Assembly: GCA_016791365.1 (NCBI GenBank)
Contig: JAEUMT010000005.1
Coordinates: 28,394-92,393, forward strand
Origin: Hyphomonadaceae bacterium
GTDB lineage: Bacteria > Pseudomonadota > Alphaproteobacteria > Caulobacterales > Aquidulcibacteraceae
Direction: 5' to 3'
Length of the DNA stretch: 64,000 bases
Positions within the stretch are counted from its first letter, which is position 1; each line of letters begins with the position of its first letter. Shown here piece by piece: positions 55,610 to 61,746 of the stretch. The translations under genes were made by a program, and so were the position numbers. The notes under the pieces are model-generated. The model was not told where the DNA came from, did not search any database, and saw only the letters and a program-made list of their open reading frames with translations.

Positions 55610-56181
55610 AATTCCACAAGACTAGTCTGCAGGACGTCGTCCTCATCGAGATGACGCCGTTTGGCGACAATCGCGGTTGGTTCGGCCGTTCCTTCTGCAT
55701 GAAGGAATTCGCCGAGAACAATCTCGAGATCAGCTACCCGCAGCACAACACAGGCTACTCGAAGAAGAAGGGCACCGTTCGCGGCATGCACTTCCAAGTC
55801 GATCCGCATTACGAAGTGAAGGTCGTCCGGGCGCTGCAAGGGGCCGTGCACGACATCATCGTAGATATGCGTCCGCATTCGAGCACGTATCTGAAGTGGG
55901 AAGGGTTCGACCTCTCATTCGAGAACGGCCGCCAGCTCTATGTCCCGCGTGGTTTCGCGCACGGCTATCAGACGCTCGTGGACGATACGCAGGTGAGCTA
56001 TCTCTGCTCGGCCATGTACGTGCCGGATTCAAACGGCGGCTATCGCCACGACGATCCGGCGTTTGGCTTGAAGTGGCCGCTGCCGGTTTCTGAAATGTCG
56101 GACAAGGACAAGGCCTGGCCGGATTTCGTCGCCCCTGAAAAGAGCGGCGTGAAACCAAGCTCGATGCCGGTGCGCTTCTAA
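55606..56181 (+). CDS. dTDP-4-dehydrorhamnose 3,5-epimerase-like (RmlC family)
   Basis: 191-residue cupin epimerase. QHNTGYSKKKGTVRGMHFQ includes catalytic His62, followed by VHDIIVDMRPHS and LYVPRGFAHGYQTL with the conserved Tyr. It is translationally coupled with the preceding SDR. Given the CDP-glucose synthase nearby the true substrate could be a CDP- or dTDP-4-keto sugar. Confidence 0.9.
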   Translation: MKFHKTSLQDVVLIEMTPFGDNRGWFGRSFCMKEFAENNLEISYPQHNTGYSKKKGTVRGMHFQVDPHYEVKVVRALQGAVHDIIVDMRPHSSTYLKWEGFDLSFENGRQLYVPRGFAHGYQTLVDDTQVSYLCSAMYVPDSNGGYRHDDPAFGLKWPLPVSEMSDKDKAWPDFVAPEKSGVKPSSMPVRF

Positions 56182-56208
56182 GCACAAGCACCTGCGGGCC
56201 CGCGTCTG

Positions 56209-56287
56209 CTTCGACAAGCTCAGCATGACGCTACTTGGGGTAACGGTGCGAATGTCAGCAGCGCGTCACCCTGAGCTTGTCGAAGGG
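56209..56287. repeat. Inverted pair of the dispersed CTTCGACAAGCTCAGC-type repeat
   Basis: Two copies facing each other: CTTCGACAAGCTCAGCATGA at 56209-56228 and GCGTCACCCTGAGCTTGTCG at 56263-56282. Related copies are at 9324-9347 and 59258-59276, the latter on the far side of the Ro/RNA module. Confidence 0.7.
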
Positions 56288-56302
56288 CGACGTCACCGGT
56301 CT

Positions 56303-56348
56303 CAAACAAAAGGCCCGCGCTCCTCACGGAACGCGGGCCTTTCTTTAC
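56303..56348. terminator. Bidirectional terminator between RmlC-like and Ro genes
   Basis: AGGCCCGCG/CGCGGGCCT stem (56311-56319 with 56332-56340) with T-rich runs on both sides (TTTCTTT on the plus strand, TTTTGTTT on the minus). It serves both convergent genes. Confidence 0.85.
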
Positions 56349-57667
56349 TCCGCAGCTTCACTGGCGATGATCCAATCTAGGATCTTCTCCGAGAAGCCGT
56401 CGACGCGGCGCCATGGCCCATGGCCGACGCCGTGTTGGTACGACGCGACGTTGACCATGTAGCCAACGCCCTTCGGCGCATCGACCGCATCGTGCGATTG
56501 CTCGTCCGTGAAGACGATCAGGCGCGCGTCCTTGCGATCGACCTCGGCGACAGCCTTGCCGAGCCACGTGCCGCCGTGCGGCTGCGACGTGACGATGGCG
56601 TCGCGCAAAGCGAAGCCACGGCGCGGCGCGATCTTCTTCACCTTGTCGGAGAAGGTGTAGATCTCGATGTCCTCGCCGATCTCGCGCGCCAGAATGGCGA
56701 GGCCCACCGCCGCTTCGAGACGGCGCATCTCCGAACGCCCCGAAAGTGGGGAGTCCATCGAGCCCGAAACGTCGACAAGCAGGATCGTCTTGCCCGCGAG
56801 CTTTGCGTGGCCCTCGATTGAACGGAACATAGCATGTTCGAGTTCGGGTTCGAGGTCCGGCGCGTGCTGCGCGGCCGCGATGAAGCGGTAGGGCAGGACG
56901 CGGTCGGTGCGCATCTCGTCGAGCGCCTTGCCGATCGCCTTCTTCGAAACGCCGGCGACCTGCATGTTGCGCAGGTTGCGCAGCAGTGCGAGGGCGCCGA
57001 GCTTCTTGTCGGCGATCAGACGTTCGAACGTCTCCTTCTTGTCAGCGCCGCCGGACAGCGCGACTTCCCACGTATCGGGGGAGGCGAGCTTGCCGTCGAT
57101 CAGCTGCTTCCAGATCTTCTCCTGCGCCTCGTCCTTCGGCTTGGCGTGGGTGATGAACAGCACGTCGCGCAGGCGCACGGCGCCGTCGCGGTCGTACTTG
57201 GCGAGCTGGTAGGCGTCGAACTTCGCGAACGCGCGCGCCAGGCCCTTCTTGACCTGCGCCGAGACCGCAGCCTTCTTGCGTTGCTGCATCGGTCCAAGCG
57301 CGTCGACCCAGTAGATGGCGAGGAATTCGGTCAGTTCGTCCGGACGCTGGATGACGCGCTCGAGCGTGTCGGCCACGAGCCCGCGGTGGGTCTCATGACG
57401 CGCCATCTCACGCACGATCAGAAGCGGCGCATGACGCAGCTTCATATCTTCGCGCGCTTCGATGGCGAGCGCGGCGACGCGTTCGGCCTTCACCTTCGGC
57501 ACAAGCGCGGCCATGCGCTCGGCGATGGCGACGCCGTCCTCGTAGAACTGGCTTTCCCACAGCATCGAGTTCATCAACGCACGGCGCAATTGCTGCTCCG
57601 GCGTGAACGCGCGGCCCTTCGCGCCTTCATGCGTGCGCGCGGCCTGGGACTTGTTCAACTTCACCAT
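56345..57667 (-). CDS. rsr: Ro60/Rsr family RNA-binding protein (TROVE + vWA)
   Basis: 440-residue bacterial Ro orthologue. The TROVE ring of helical repeats spans about residues 1-285 with typical segments AKYDRDGAVRLRDVLFITHA and LGALALLRNLRNM. The vWA domain (293-440) has an intact MIDAS start DVSGSMDS (299-306). Known for the family: Ro binds Y RNAs on its outer surface and the 3' ends of misfolded RNAs in its central hole, and in Deinococcus it couples to PNPase. Here seven Y-RNA-like units lie directly upstream on the same strand. The start codon lies in a near copy of their conserved box (GATGGTGAAGT). No rtcB/rtcA genes are adjacent. Confidence 0.93.
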   Translation of the reverse strand: MVKLNKSQAARTHEGAKGRAFTPEQQLRRALMNSMLWESQFYEDGVAIAERMAALVPKVKAERVAALAIEAREDMKLRHAPLLIVREMARHETHRGLVADTLERVIQRPDELTEFLAIYWVDALGPMQQRKKAAVSAQVKKGLARAFAKFDAYQLAKYDRDGAVRLRDVLFITHAKPKDEAQEKIWKQLIDGKLASPDTWEVALSGGADKKETFERLIADKKLGALALLRNLRNMQVAGVSKKAIGKALDEMRTDRVLPYRFIAAAQHAPDLEPELEHAMFRSIEGHAKLAGKTILLVDVSGSMDSPLSGRSEMRRLEAAVGLAILAREIGEDIEIYTFSDKVKKIAPRRGFALRDAIVTSQPHGGTWLGKAVAEVDRKDARLIVFTDEQSHDAVDAPKGVGYMVNVASYQHGVGHGPWRRVDGFSEKILDWIIASEAAE

Positions 57668-57701
57668 CTCACTTCACCTACACTTCCTACTCCATCTGTT
57701 T

Positions 57702-57856
57702 GCCTCCTCCTCGATGGAGGAGGCGCCGCGAAGCGGCGGAGGAGGTGCGCGTTCGATGATGAAGGATGAGCCTTTTTAGGCTCAATCTTCAACACCATTG
57801 GCCTCACCTCCTCAGTCAGCGCTTCGCGCTGACAGCTCCTCCATCGAGGAGGAGCA
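57702..57856. repeat. Inverted pair of palindromic repeats upstream of the Ro gene
   Basis: Two related palindromic elements face each other: CCTCCTCCTCGATGGAGGAG at 57704-57723 with GCCGCGAAGCGGC inside, and at 57805-57856 one containing GTCAGCGCTTCGCGCTGAC and ending CTCCTCCATCGAGGAGGAG. They occupy most of the 195 bp between the last RNA unit and the Ro start, so they lie in the leader if Ro is cotranscribed with the array. Confidence 0.75.
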
Positions 57857-57861
57857 GAATC

Positions 57862-58002
57862 CGTCAGCCAGGGGAACGTACGAGACCGTAACGTGCTCTA
57901 CCAACTGAGCTACAGGTCCACAGTGTTGGACCTGGCGGGACTCGAACCCGCGACCACGCGATTAACAGTCGAAGTAACGGACCTCTTCACCACCTGCTGA
58001 CG
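57862..58002 (-). ncRNA. Y-RNA-like unit 7 with permuted tRNA-like domain
   Basis: Minus-strand RNA of about 140 nt closed by a helix CGTCAGC/GCTGACG. GGTGGTGAAGA (57984-57994) faces GTTCCCC (57871-57877). The inner helix CCGT/ACGG lies eight bases on, next to ACTTC. Then come a T arm (GCGGG TTCGAGT CCCGC), acceptor 3' strand CAGGTCCA, a 6-nt loop, acceptor 5' strand TGGACCTG and a D arm (AGCTCAGTTGGTAGAGC). The tRNA order is thus reversed: 3' half first, 5' half second, with a closed acceptor end and no CCA. This is the copy nearest the Ro gene and has the most canonical tRNA features. Confidence 0.85.
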
Positions 58003-58008
58003 CACGAC

Positions 58009-58028
58009 TTGGCGGTCACCACCGCCAA
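58009..58028 (-). other. Perfect hairpin between RNA units 6 and 7
   Basis: TTGGCGGT GGTG ACCGCCAA: 8-bp stem, 4-nt loop, in the largest spacer of the array (58003-58045). It may be a processing site or a relic of another unit, as its loop sequence GGTGAC resembles part of the conserved box. No T run follows. Confidence 0.5.
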
Positions 58029-58045
58029 ATTTCATAGATCCAAAT

Positions 58046-58137
58046 GCCGGCCGGGGAACGCTGCGATCTCCGCGTGTTCGACCTGGAAGGTCGAGCTTCA
58101 CCCAAAGAAGTAGCGGACATCTTCACCACCGGCCGAC
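58046..58137 (-). ncRNA. Y-RNA-like unit 6, short, without tRNA domain
   Basis: About 92 nt. Terminal helix GTCGGCC/GGCCGGC, boxes GGTGGTGAAGA (58120-58130) and GTTCCCC (58053-58059), inner helix CCGC/GCGG. The interior has only two simple hairpins (CTTC/GAAG and CGACC/GGTCG). It lacks T and D arms, so it corresponds to the short Y RNA form. The TCG preceding GTTCCCC is four bases away rather than three as in the other units. Confidence 0.8.
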
Positions 58138-58284
58138 GTTGGATGGCGGGGAACGAGCGAATACGAGAACCCCCTCGCGGGGAGACTGAGCTACGGGTTT
58201 CCCCGGCGCGATTTGAACGCGCGACCTCCGCGCGATGCGCGGTGCTCTACCGATGCACTCATACTCTTCACCACCGCCAAACGT
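58138..58284 (-). ncRNA. Y-RNA-like unit 5 with tRNA-like domain capped by a GAAA loop
   Basis: About 147 nt. Outer helix GGC/GCC extended by CGTT/AACG around an internal loop. Boxes at 58265-58275 and 58148-58154, inner helix TGAG/CTCG. T arm GCGCG TTCAAAT CGCGC, then acceptor CGGG GAAA CCCG, in which a GNRA tetraloop closes the acceptor stem, then TAGCTCAG of the D arm, which is altered (CTCCCCGCGAGGGGG follows). Because the acceptor end is a hairpin loop, aminoacylation is impossible. Confidence 0.8.
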
Positions 58285-58287
58285 GAT

Positions 58288-58428
58288 GCCGGGCTGGGGA
58301 ACGGACGACCTCTGATTGCCGCCGAAGCAGCATCTGCTCTCCCAACTGAGCTACGGGCCCCCAACGTGGACCCGGCGGGATTCGAACCCGCGACCCGATG
58401 AATCAGACATCTTCACCACCAACTCGGC
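58288..58428 (-). ncRNA. Y-RNA-like unit 4 with permuted tRNA-like domain
   Basis: About 141 nt. Terminal helix GCCGAGTT/AGCCCGGC (7 of 8 pairs). Boxes at 58410-58420 and 58296-58302, inner helix CTGA/TCAG. T arm GCGGG TTCGAAT CCCGC, acceptor CGGGTCC/GGGCCCG closed by ACGTTG, D arm AGCTCAGTTGGGAGAGC, then hairpin GCTGC TTCG GCGGC. All tRNA core contacts (TTCGAAT loop, D-loop GG) look present. Confidence 0.85.
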
Positions 58429-58436
58429 AAGTCGGA

Positions 58437-58590
58437 CCGATCCGGGGAACAGGCGAAACCTGCAACGCTGCCGAAGCAGCCACGCGCTCTACTGCTGAGC
58501 TACAGGTCCACAAGAAGACCTGGCGGGACTTGCACCCGCGCGACCTCGTCGGTGTGAACGAAGAAACAGATCTCTTCACCACCGGATCGG
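58437..58590 (-). ncRNA. Y-RNA-like unit 3 with permuted tRNA-like domain
   Basis: About 154 nt. Terminal helix CCGATCC/GGATCGG (7 perfect pairs). Boxes at 58573-58583 and 58444-58450, inner helix CTG/CAG. T arm GCGGG TGCAAGT CCCGC (loop differs from the usual TTCGAAT), acceptor CAGGTC/GACCTG closed by TTCTTGTG, D arm AGCTCAGCAGTAGAGC, hairpin GGCTGC TTCG GCAGC. Confidence 0.83.
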
Positions 58591-58597
58591 AATTGGC

Positions 58598-58784
58598 TTT
58601 GTCGGGGAACGGTCGAGAGCGGGCCAAGCCATCATCATCGCAAAGCTTGAGACAAGGTCTCGCGCTCGGAGCCCGCGTCACGACGATCTTTGCGGGATCG
58701 CCTCCACGGTACGATGCATGCGCCGGCTGGATTCGAACCAGCTTTATCCAGAGCGAAGTATCCGCGCTCTTCACCACCGACAAA
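58598..58784 (-). ncRNA. Y-RNA-like unit 2, long, with T arm only
   Basis: About 187 nt, the longest unit. Terminal helix TTTGTC/GACAAA (6 perfect pairs). Boxes at 58768-58778 and 58604-58610, inner helix GCGG/CCGC. A T arm GCTGG TTCGAAT CCAGC is clear, but no D arm was recognised; the remaining about 100 nt can fold into other hairpins. It may be a degenerated or alternative tRNA mimic. Confidence 0.75.
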
Positions 58785-58788
58785 TTGT

Positions 58789-58850
58789 ATTCAGGGGAAC
58801 GGCCGACGCGGCCTTTTTGCAGAAGAACTCCGCATCTTCACCACCTGAAT
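58789..58850 (-). ncRNA. Y-RNA-like unit 1, minimal
   Basis: About 62 nt, the shortest unit and first in the direction of transcription. Terminal helix ATTCA/TGAAT, boxes at 58835-58845 and 58794-58800, inner helix GCGG/CCGC, with small hairpins (GGCC GCGTC GGCC) and no tRNA-like arms. It defines the minimal core shared by all seven. Confidence 0.78.
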
Positions 58851-58900
58851 TTCAAAAACTCTCCTTCGTTTCCACATGACAAAGGCTTCGGAGAGGCTGG

Positions 58901-58938
58901 AAACAAAAACCCCTCCGGAGCGTGGCTCTGGAGGGGTT
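58901..58938 (-). terminator. Rho-independent terminator upstream of the RNA array
   Basis: Minus-strand RNA: AACCCCTCC/GGAGGGGTT stem (13-nt loop) followed by TTTTTGTTT. It lies about 50 bp before unit 1, so it either ends a separate upstream transcript or acts as an attenuator for the array. Confidence 0.75.
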
Positions 58939-59150
58939 CGAAAAATGCGAACACTCGAAATGGGATCAGCCCATTTCGCCTCCATGAGAAAGCGCGCGTG
59001 CATCGACGCCGCCCTGAGCATTCAGCTCAAGCGCGCACGGCGATCCGGCTATGAAATTCAAAACGCTTTTCATTCGACTTTCTCATTCCCGCGCACGATC
59101 ACCGCACGCGAAGGGGCGGCTGTATGATCTTCGTTCGTGGCGGCGTCAAG
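58939..59150 (-). other. Candidate structured leader or small RNA
   Basis: No supported protein gene. Read on the minus strand it has a stem region GTGCGCGC...GCGCGC enclosing TGAGC TGAAT GCTCA (about 58990-59040), then a perfect 9-bp hairpin CGAAATGGG CTGAT CCCATTTCG (58956-58978), then the terminator at 58901-58938. A row of hairpins ending in a terminator looks like a small RNA or a regulatory leader. Nothing places it in a known family. Confidence 0.45.
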
Positions 59151-59196
59151 GCGAAAAAACGCGACGATGCGCATTTTTGAGTCGGGTGATGTAGCG

Positions 59197-59235
59197 AAAA
59201 CAAGAAGGCCGCAGCGCTGTTACACGCTGCGGCCT
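59197..59235 (-). terminator. Rho-independent terminator of the DUF4910 gene
   Basis: Minus-strand RNA: AGGCCGCAGCG/CGCTGCGGCCT (11 bp, 8-nt loop) followed by TCTTGTTTT. It is about 85 bp past the stop codon of the gene at 59321-60649 and separates it from the RNA array. Confidence 0.85.
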
Positions 59236-59257
59236 GATTCTGATCGACGCACCAACA

Positions 59258-59276
59258 GCGTCAGCCTGTCGAAGGC
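59258..59276. repeat. Dispersed GCGTCAGCCTGTCGAAGG-type repeat
   Basis: One copy of the short repeat also found at 9324, 56209 and 56263. With the pair at 56209-56287 it brackets the Ro/RNA module. Confidence 0.6.
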
Positions 59277-59320
59277 GGGTGATTGCGCGCGAACGCCGGT
59301 GCGTGGCGTCGCGCTTCGCG

Positions 59321-60649
59321 TTAGCCTTTAACTTCGAGCAGGCCGTTTTCGCTCAGCACCTTCGCCGCATCATGGATGCGCTCGTAGGGGAGCTTCGCGC
59401 GTTGTGCGATGTCGAGCAGCGAGTGGTTGCCGTCCGATTGGTTCAGCATCCAGAACACCGGCAGGTTGGCGTCGTAGGCTTTCTTGTCGCCGCCGATCGC
59501 GCCGTAGAGGCCGCGCTTGCCGAGGTTCGGCTCGCCGTGCGGCGCCAAGTTCACCGTTTTGTACTCGTTCTCGAGCACGTCGATGATTTGCAGCGTGTGC
59601 TTGTAGGACTTCTCAAGTGCTTCCGGCTTCAGGAATTCCATGTTGTCGGCTGACGTATGGTATTCCGGGAAGAGGCCGAAGCGTGAGCGCAGCAGCAGGC
59701 CGACGTTCAGGCGGAACGCTGGCGAGTTGTATTGGCGCTCGTCATAGCCGTAGGGCCAGAAGTCGACGATGTTCGGGTTGGCTTCTTCGTCACGCAGGAT
59801 CTTTTCGACCGCGCGATCGACGATCGCGTCGCCGGCTTGGCTGCGCTTATAGGTCGGGCCGCCCGGATCGCCGACGCATGACAGGATCAGGCCGTTCTTG
59901 ATGCGCTTGATCTTGTCTTCGTTCCGCGACAGCCAGGTGATCGAGCCGATCGTGCCTGGTGCGAAGATGAACTGGTACGAGTAGCGCGTCTTGCCTTGGA
60001 GCTGGGTCAGCGCCTGCGCCAAGTGCGTGTTGACGCTCATGCCTGAGCAATTGTCGTTGGCGAGCGAGGGGTGGCAGCAATGTGCCGAGAACAGGAAGAT
60101 CTCGTCGCTCTCGCCCTGAAGGAAGTATTCGCCGTAGGTCAGCGAACCCTTCGGGTCGTGGTCTGAGTCAATGAATGCCTCATACTCGCCGTCCGGCAGG
60201 CTCATCAGCTGGTCGTGGCTCATGCAGAAGCCCCAGTTGATGTTGTAGTAGCTCGTCCGGTACGGGATCAGGTCAGGCTGATCCGGCATGGTGAAGATGT
60301 GCTTCTTGAGGTCCGCGAGCTGGAACTTGCCGTTGATCGGGGCCGAATAGTTCAAGACGTGCAGATTGTGCTTCTTGAAGTCGATGATCTTGTTGCCCTG
60401 CGGGTCCTTGATCCAGGCGTCGCGGACGTTCCATTCCGGCGCGATGGTCCAGTCGAAGGCCTGGGTGCCTGACGGGACTTCGTGGATTTGCAGATCGATC
60501 TTCGATTTAATGTGACCGAGCGTCTCGCGGACGCCGTTGCCCGAAATCGAGCGGCAGATCGGGTAGAGCGTGTTGGCGAAGTCCCAGAGCTCCTGGCCGA
60601 TGCCCGGCTTGTAGAGTTGGTTGACCACTGACTCACGAATAACGGGCAT
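59321..60649 (-). CDS. DUF4910 aminopeptidase-like protein
   Basis: 442-residue protein with the DUF4910/DUF2172 aminopeptidase-like fold and a C-terminal winged-helix-like end. Putative metal-site segments FLFSAHCCHPSLANDNCSG (around residue 190) and PEYHTSADNMEFL (around 337) are intact. Such proteins are common in surface-polysaccharide loci, where they are thought to act on modified sugars or peptides. The actual reaction is not known. It is divergent from rfbF across 307 bp. Confidence 0.87.
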   Translation of the reverse strand: MPVIRESVVNQLYKPGIGQELWDFANTLYPICRSISGNGVRETLGHIKSKIDLQIHEVPSGTQAFDWTIAPEWNVRDAWIKDPQGNKIIDFKKHNLHVLNYSAPINGKFQLADLKKHIFTMPDQPDLIPYRTSYYNINWGFCMSHDQLMSLPDGEYEAFIDSDHDPKGSLTYGEYFLQGESDEIFLFSAHCCHPSLANDNCSGMSVNTHLAQALTQLQGKTRYSYQFIFAPGTIGSITWLSRNEDKIKRIKNGLILSCVGDPGGPTYKRSQAGDAIVDRAVEKILRDEEANPNIVDFWPYGYDERQYNSPAFRLNVGLLLRSRFGLFPEYHTSADNMEFLKPEALEKSYKHTLQIIDVLENEYKTVNLAPHGEPNLGKRGLYGAIGGDKKAYDANLPVFWMLNQSDGNHSLLDIAQRAKLPYERIHDAAKVLSENGLLEVKG

Positions 60650-60956
60650 GGAGAGCTTTCCTAAATCGCGACGGTTCGCCGTTCACCAACGCGTAAAGCA
60701 CGTTCCGGGCCGCACGATTTCGCGTCCACGGCCGCTCGCGCGCCGGTGATGACTTCCAAATTTTGTCGGGATTTTTCAGATGCCGTCAGAGCCGGTGTTT
60801 TGTCAAGTTAAACGCCCAACTGCATGTGTTTTCCGCCGATCGAACGAGCTTGTTGACGGCGCCTGAAATTGGTGCGCGTAACAAGGCTCTACGGCATGGG
60901 TGTTGCAGCCTTAACGGCTGGCGCGAGAAGCGCGTCCAGCCTTGCGAGCAGGGGTC
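60650..60956. promoter_or_regulatory. Divergent intergenic region of rfbF and the DUF4910 gene
   Basis: 307 bp without a supported gene. Candidate promoter elements are TTGACA on the minus strand near 60802-60807 (weak -10) and TTGACG near 60851 on the plus strand. Both are weak guesses. Confidence 0.35.
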
Positions 60957-61745
60957 ATGAAAGTCGTTCTATTCTGCGGCGGTCTCGGTACGCGCATCCG
61001 CGAGTATTCCGAAAGTGTGCCGAAACCGATGATCCCGATCGGCCATCAGCCGATCCTGTGGCACGTGATGAATTACTACAGCCAGTACGGGCACAAGGAT
61101 TTCGTGCTGTGCCTTGGCTACAAGGCCAACACGGTTAAGGAATTTTTCCTTAACTATAAGACGCAGACCTATGGCGATGTCATCGTCGAAGGCTCGAAGG
61201 TTGAGCTGCTCGGCCCGCGCGAGGAAGATTGGCGCGTGGCGATGATCGATACGGGCGTCTGGCGCAATATCGGCAGCCGCCTCTGGGCCGTGCGCGATCA
61301 CGTGAAGAACGAAGAGATGTTCTGCGCCAATTACAGCGACGGCCTCTCGGATGTGAACCTCGACGACATGATCGCGAAGTTCAAAGCCAGCGATAAGATC
61401 GCCTGCTTCCTCGCCGTGCACCCGCCGGTGACCTACCACCTCGCCGACATCGCCGAAGACGGCAAGGTCAACGCGTTCATCACGTCGGATCGCTCGGAGA
61501 TCTGGATCAATGGCGGATTCTTCCTGCTGAAGCCGGAGATCTTCGACTATATGAGCGACGGCGAAGAACTCGTGGTCGAGCCGTTCGCGCGCCTGATCAA
61601 AGAGAACAAGCTGATGGCCTATCGCCACACCGGCTTCTGGCGCTCAATGGACACGCTGCGTGACCGCCAAGTGCTGGAAGAGATGATGGAGAAGGGCGAG
61701 ATGCCCTGGAAGGTCAACGGCAACGGCAAGAAGCCGAAAGTCTGA
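60957..61745 (+). CDS. rfbF: Glucose-1-phosphate cytidylyltransferase
   Basis: 262-residue nucleotidyltransferase making CDP-glucose. MKVVLFCGGLGTRIREYSE with GGLGTR at 8-13, VPKPMIPIG and the RfbF-type WRNIGSRLW, CANYSDGLSDV and HTGFWRSMDTLRD. No CDP-glucose 4,6-dehydratase (rfbG) lies nearby in this window; the SDR at 54557 is the closest candidate. The ATG at 60957 follows GCAGGGGTC. Confidence 0.9.
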   Translation: MKVVLFCGGLGTRIREYSESVPKPMIPIGHQPILWHVMNYYSQYGHKDFVLCLGYKANTVKEFFLNYKTQTYGDVIVEGSKVELLGPREEDWRVAMIDTGVWRNIGSRLWAVRDHVKNEEMFCANYSDGLSDVNLDDMIAKFKASDKIACFLAVHPPVTYHLADIAEDGKVNAFITSDRSEIWINGGFFLLKPEIFDYMSDGEELVVEPFARLIKENKLMAYRHTGFWRSMDTLRDRQVLEEMMEKGEMPWKVNGNGKKPKV

Positions 61746-61746
61746 G

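Noticed and set aside
57895..58740. Conventional tRNA genes on the minus strand
   Set aside because: T and D arms are plain, but in the wrong order and without an anticodon arm between them or an open acceptor end; each lies inside a conserved GGTGGTGAAGA/GTTCCCC frame.
57871..58845. CRISPR array
   Set aside because: The repeated 11-mer is spaced irregularly (about 67 to 195 nt) and always paired with a GTTCCCC partner within a fold; there are no cas genes.
58791..59021. Minus-strand small protein gene before the RNA array
   Set aside because: It would read through the terminator hairpin and RNA unit 1.
58398..59054. 218-codon plus-strand reading frame across the RNA array
   Set aside because: It is antisense to structured RNAs, has no recognisable domain and its codon pattern follows the RNA repeats.
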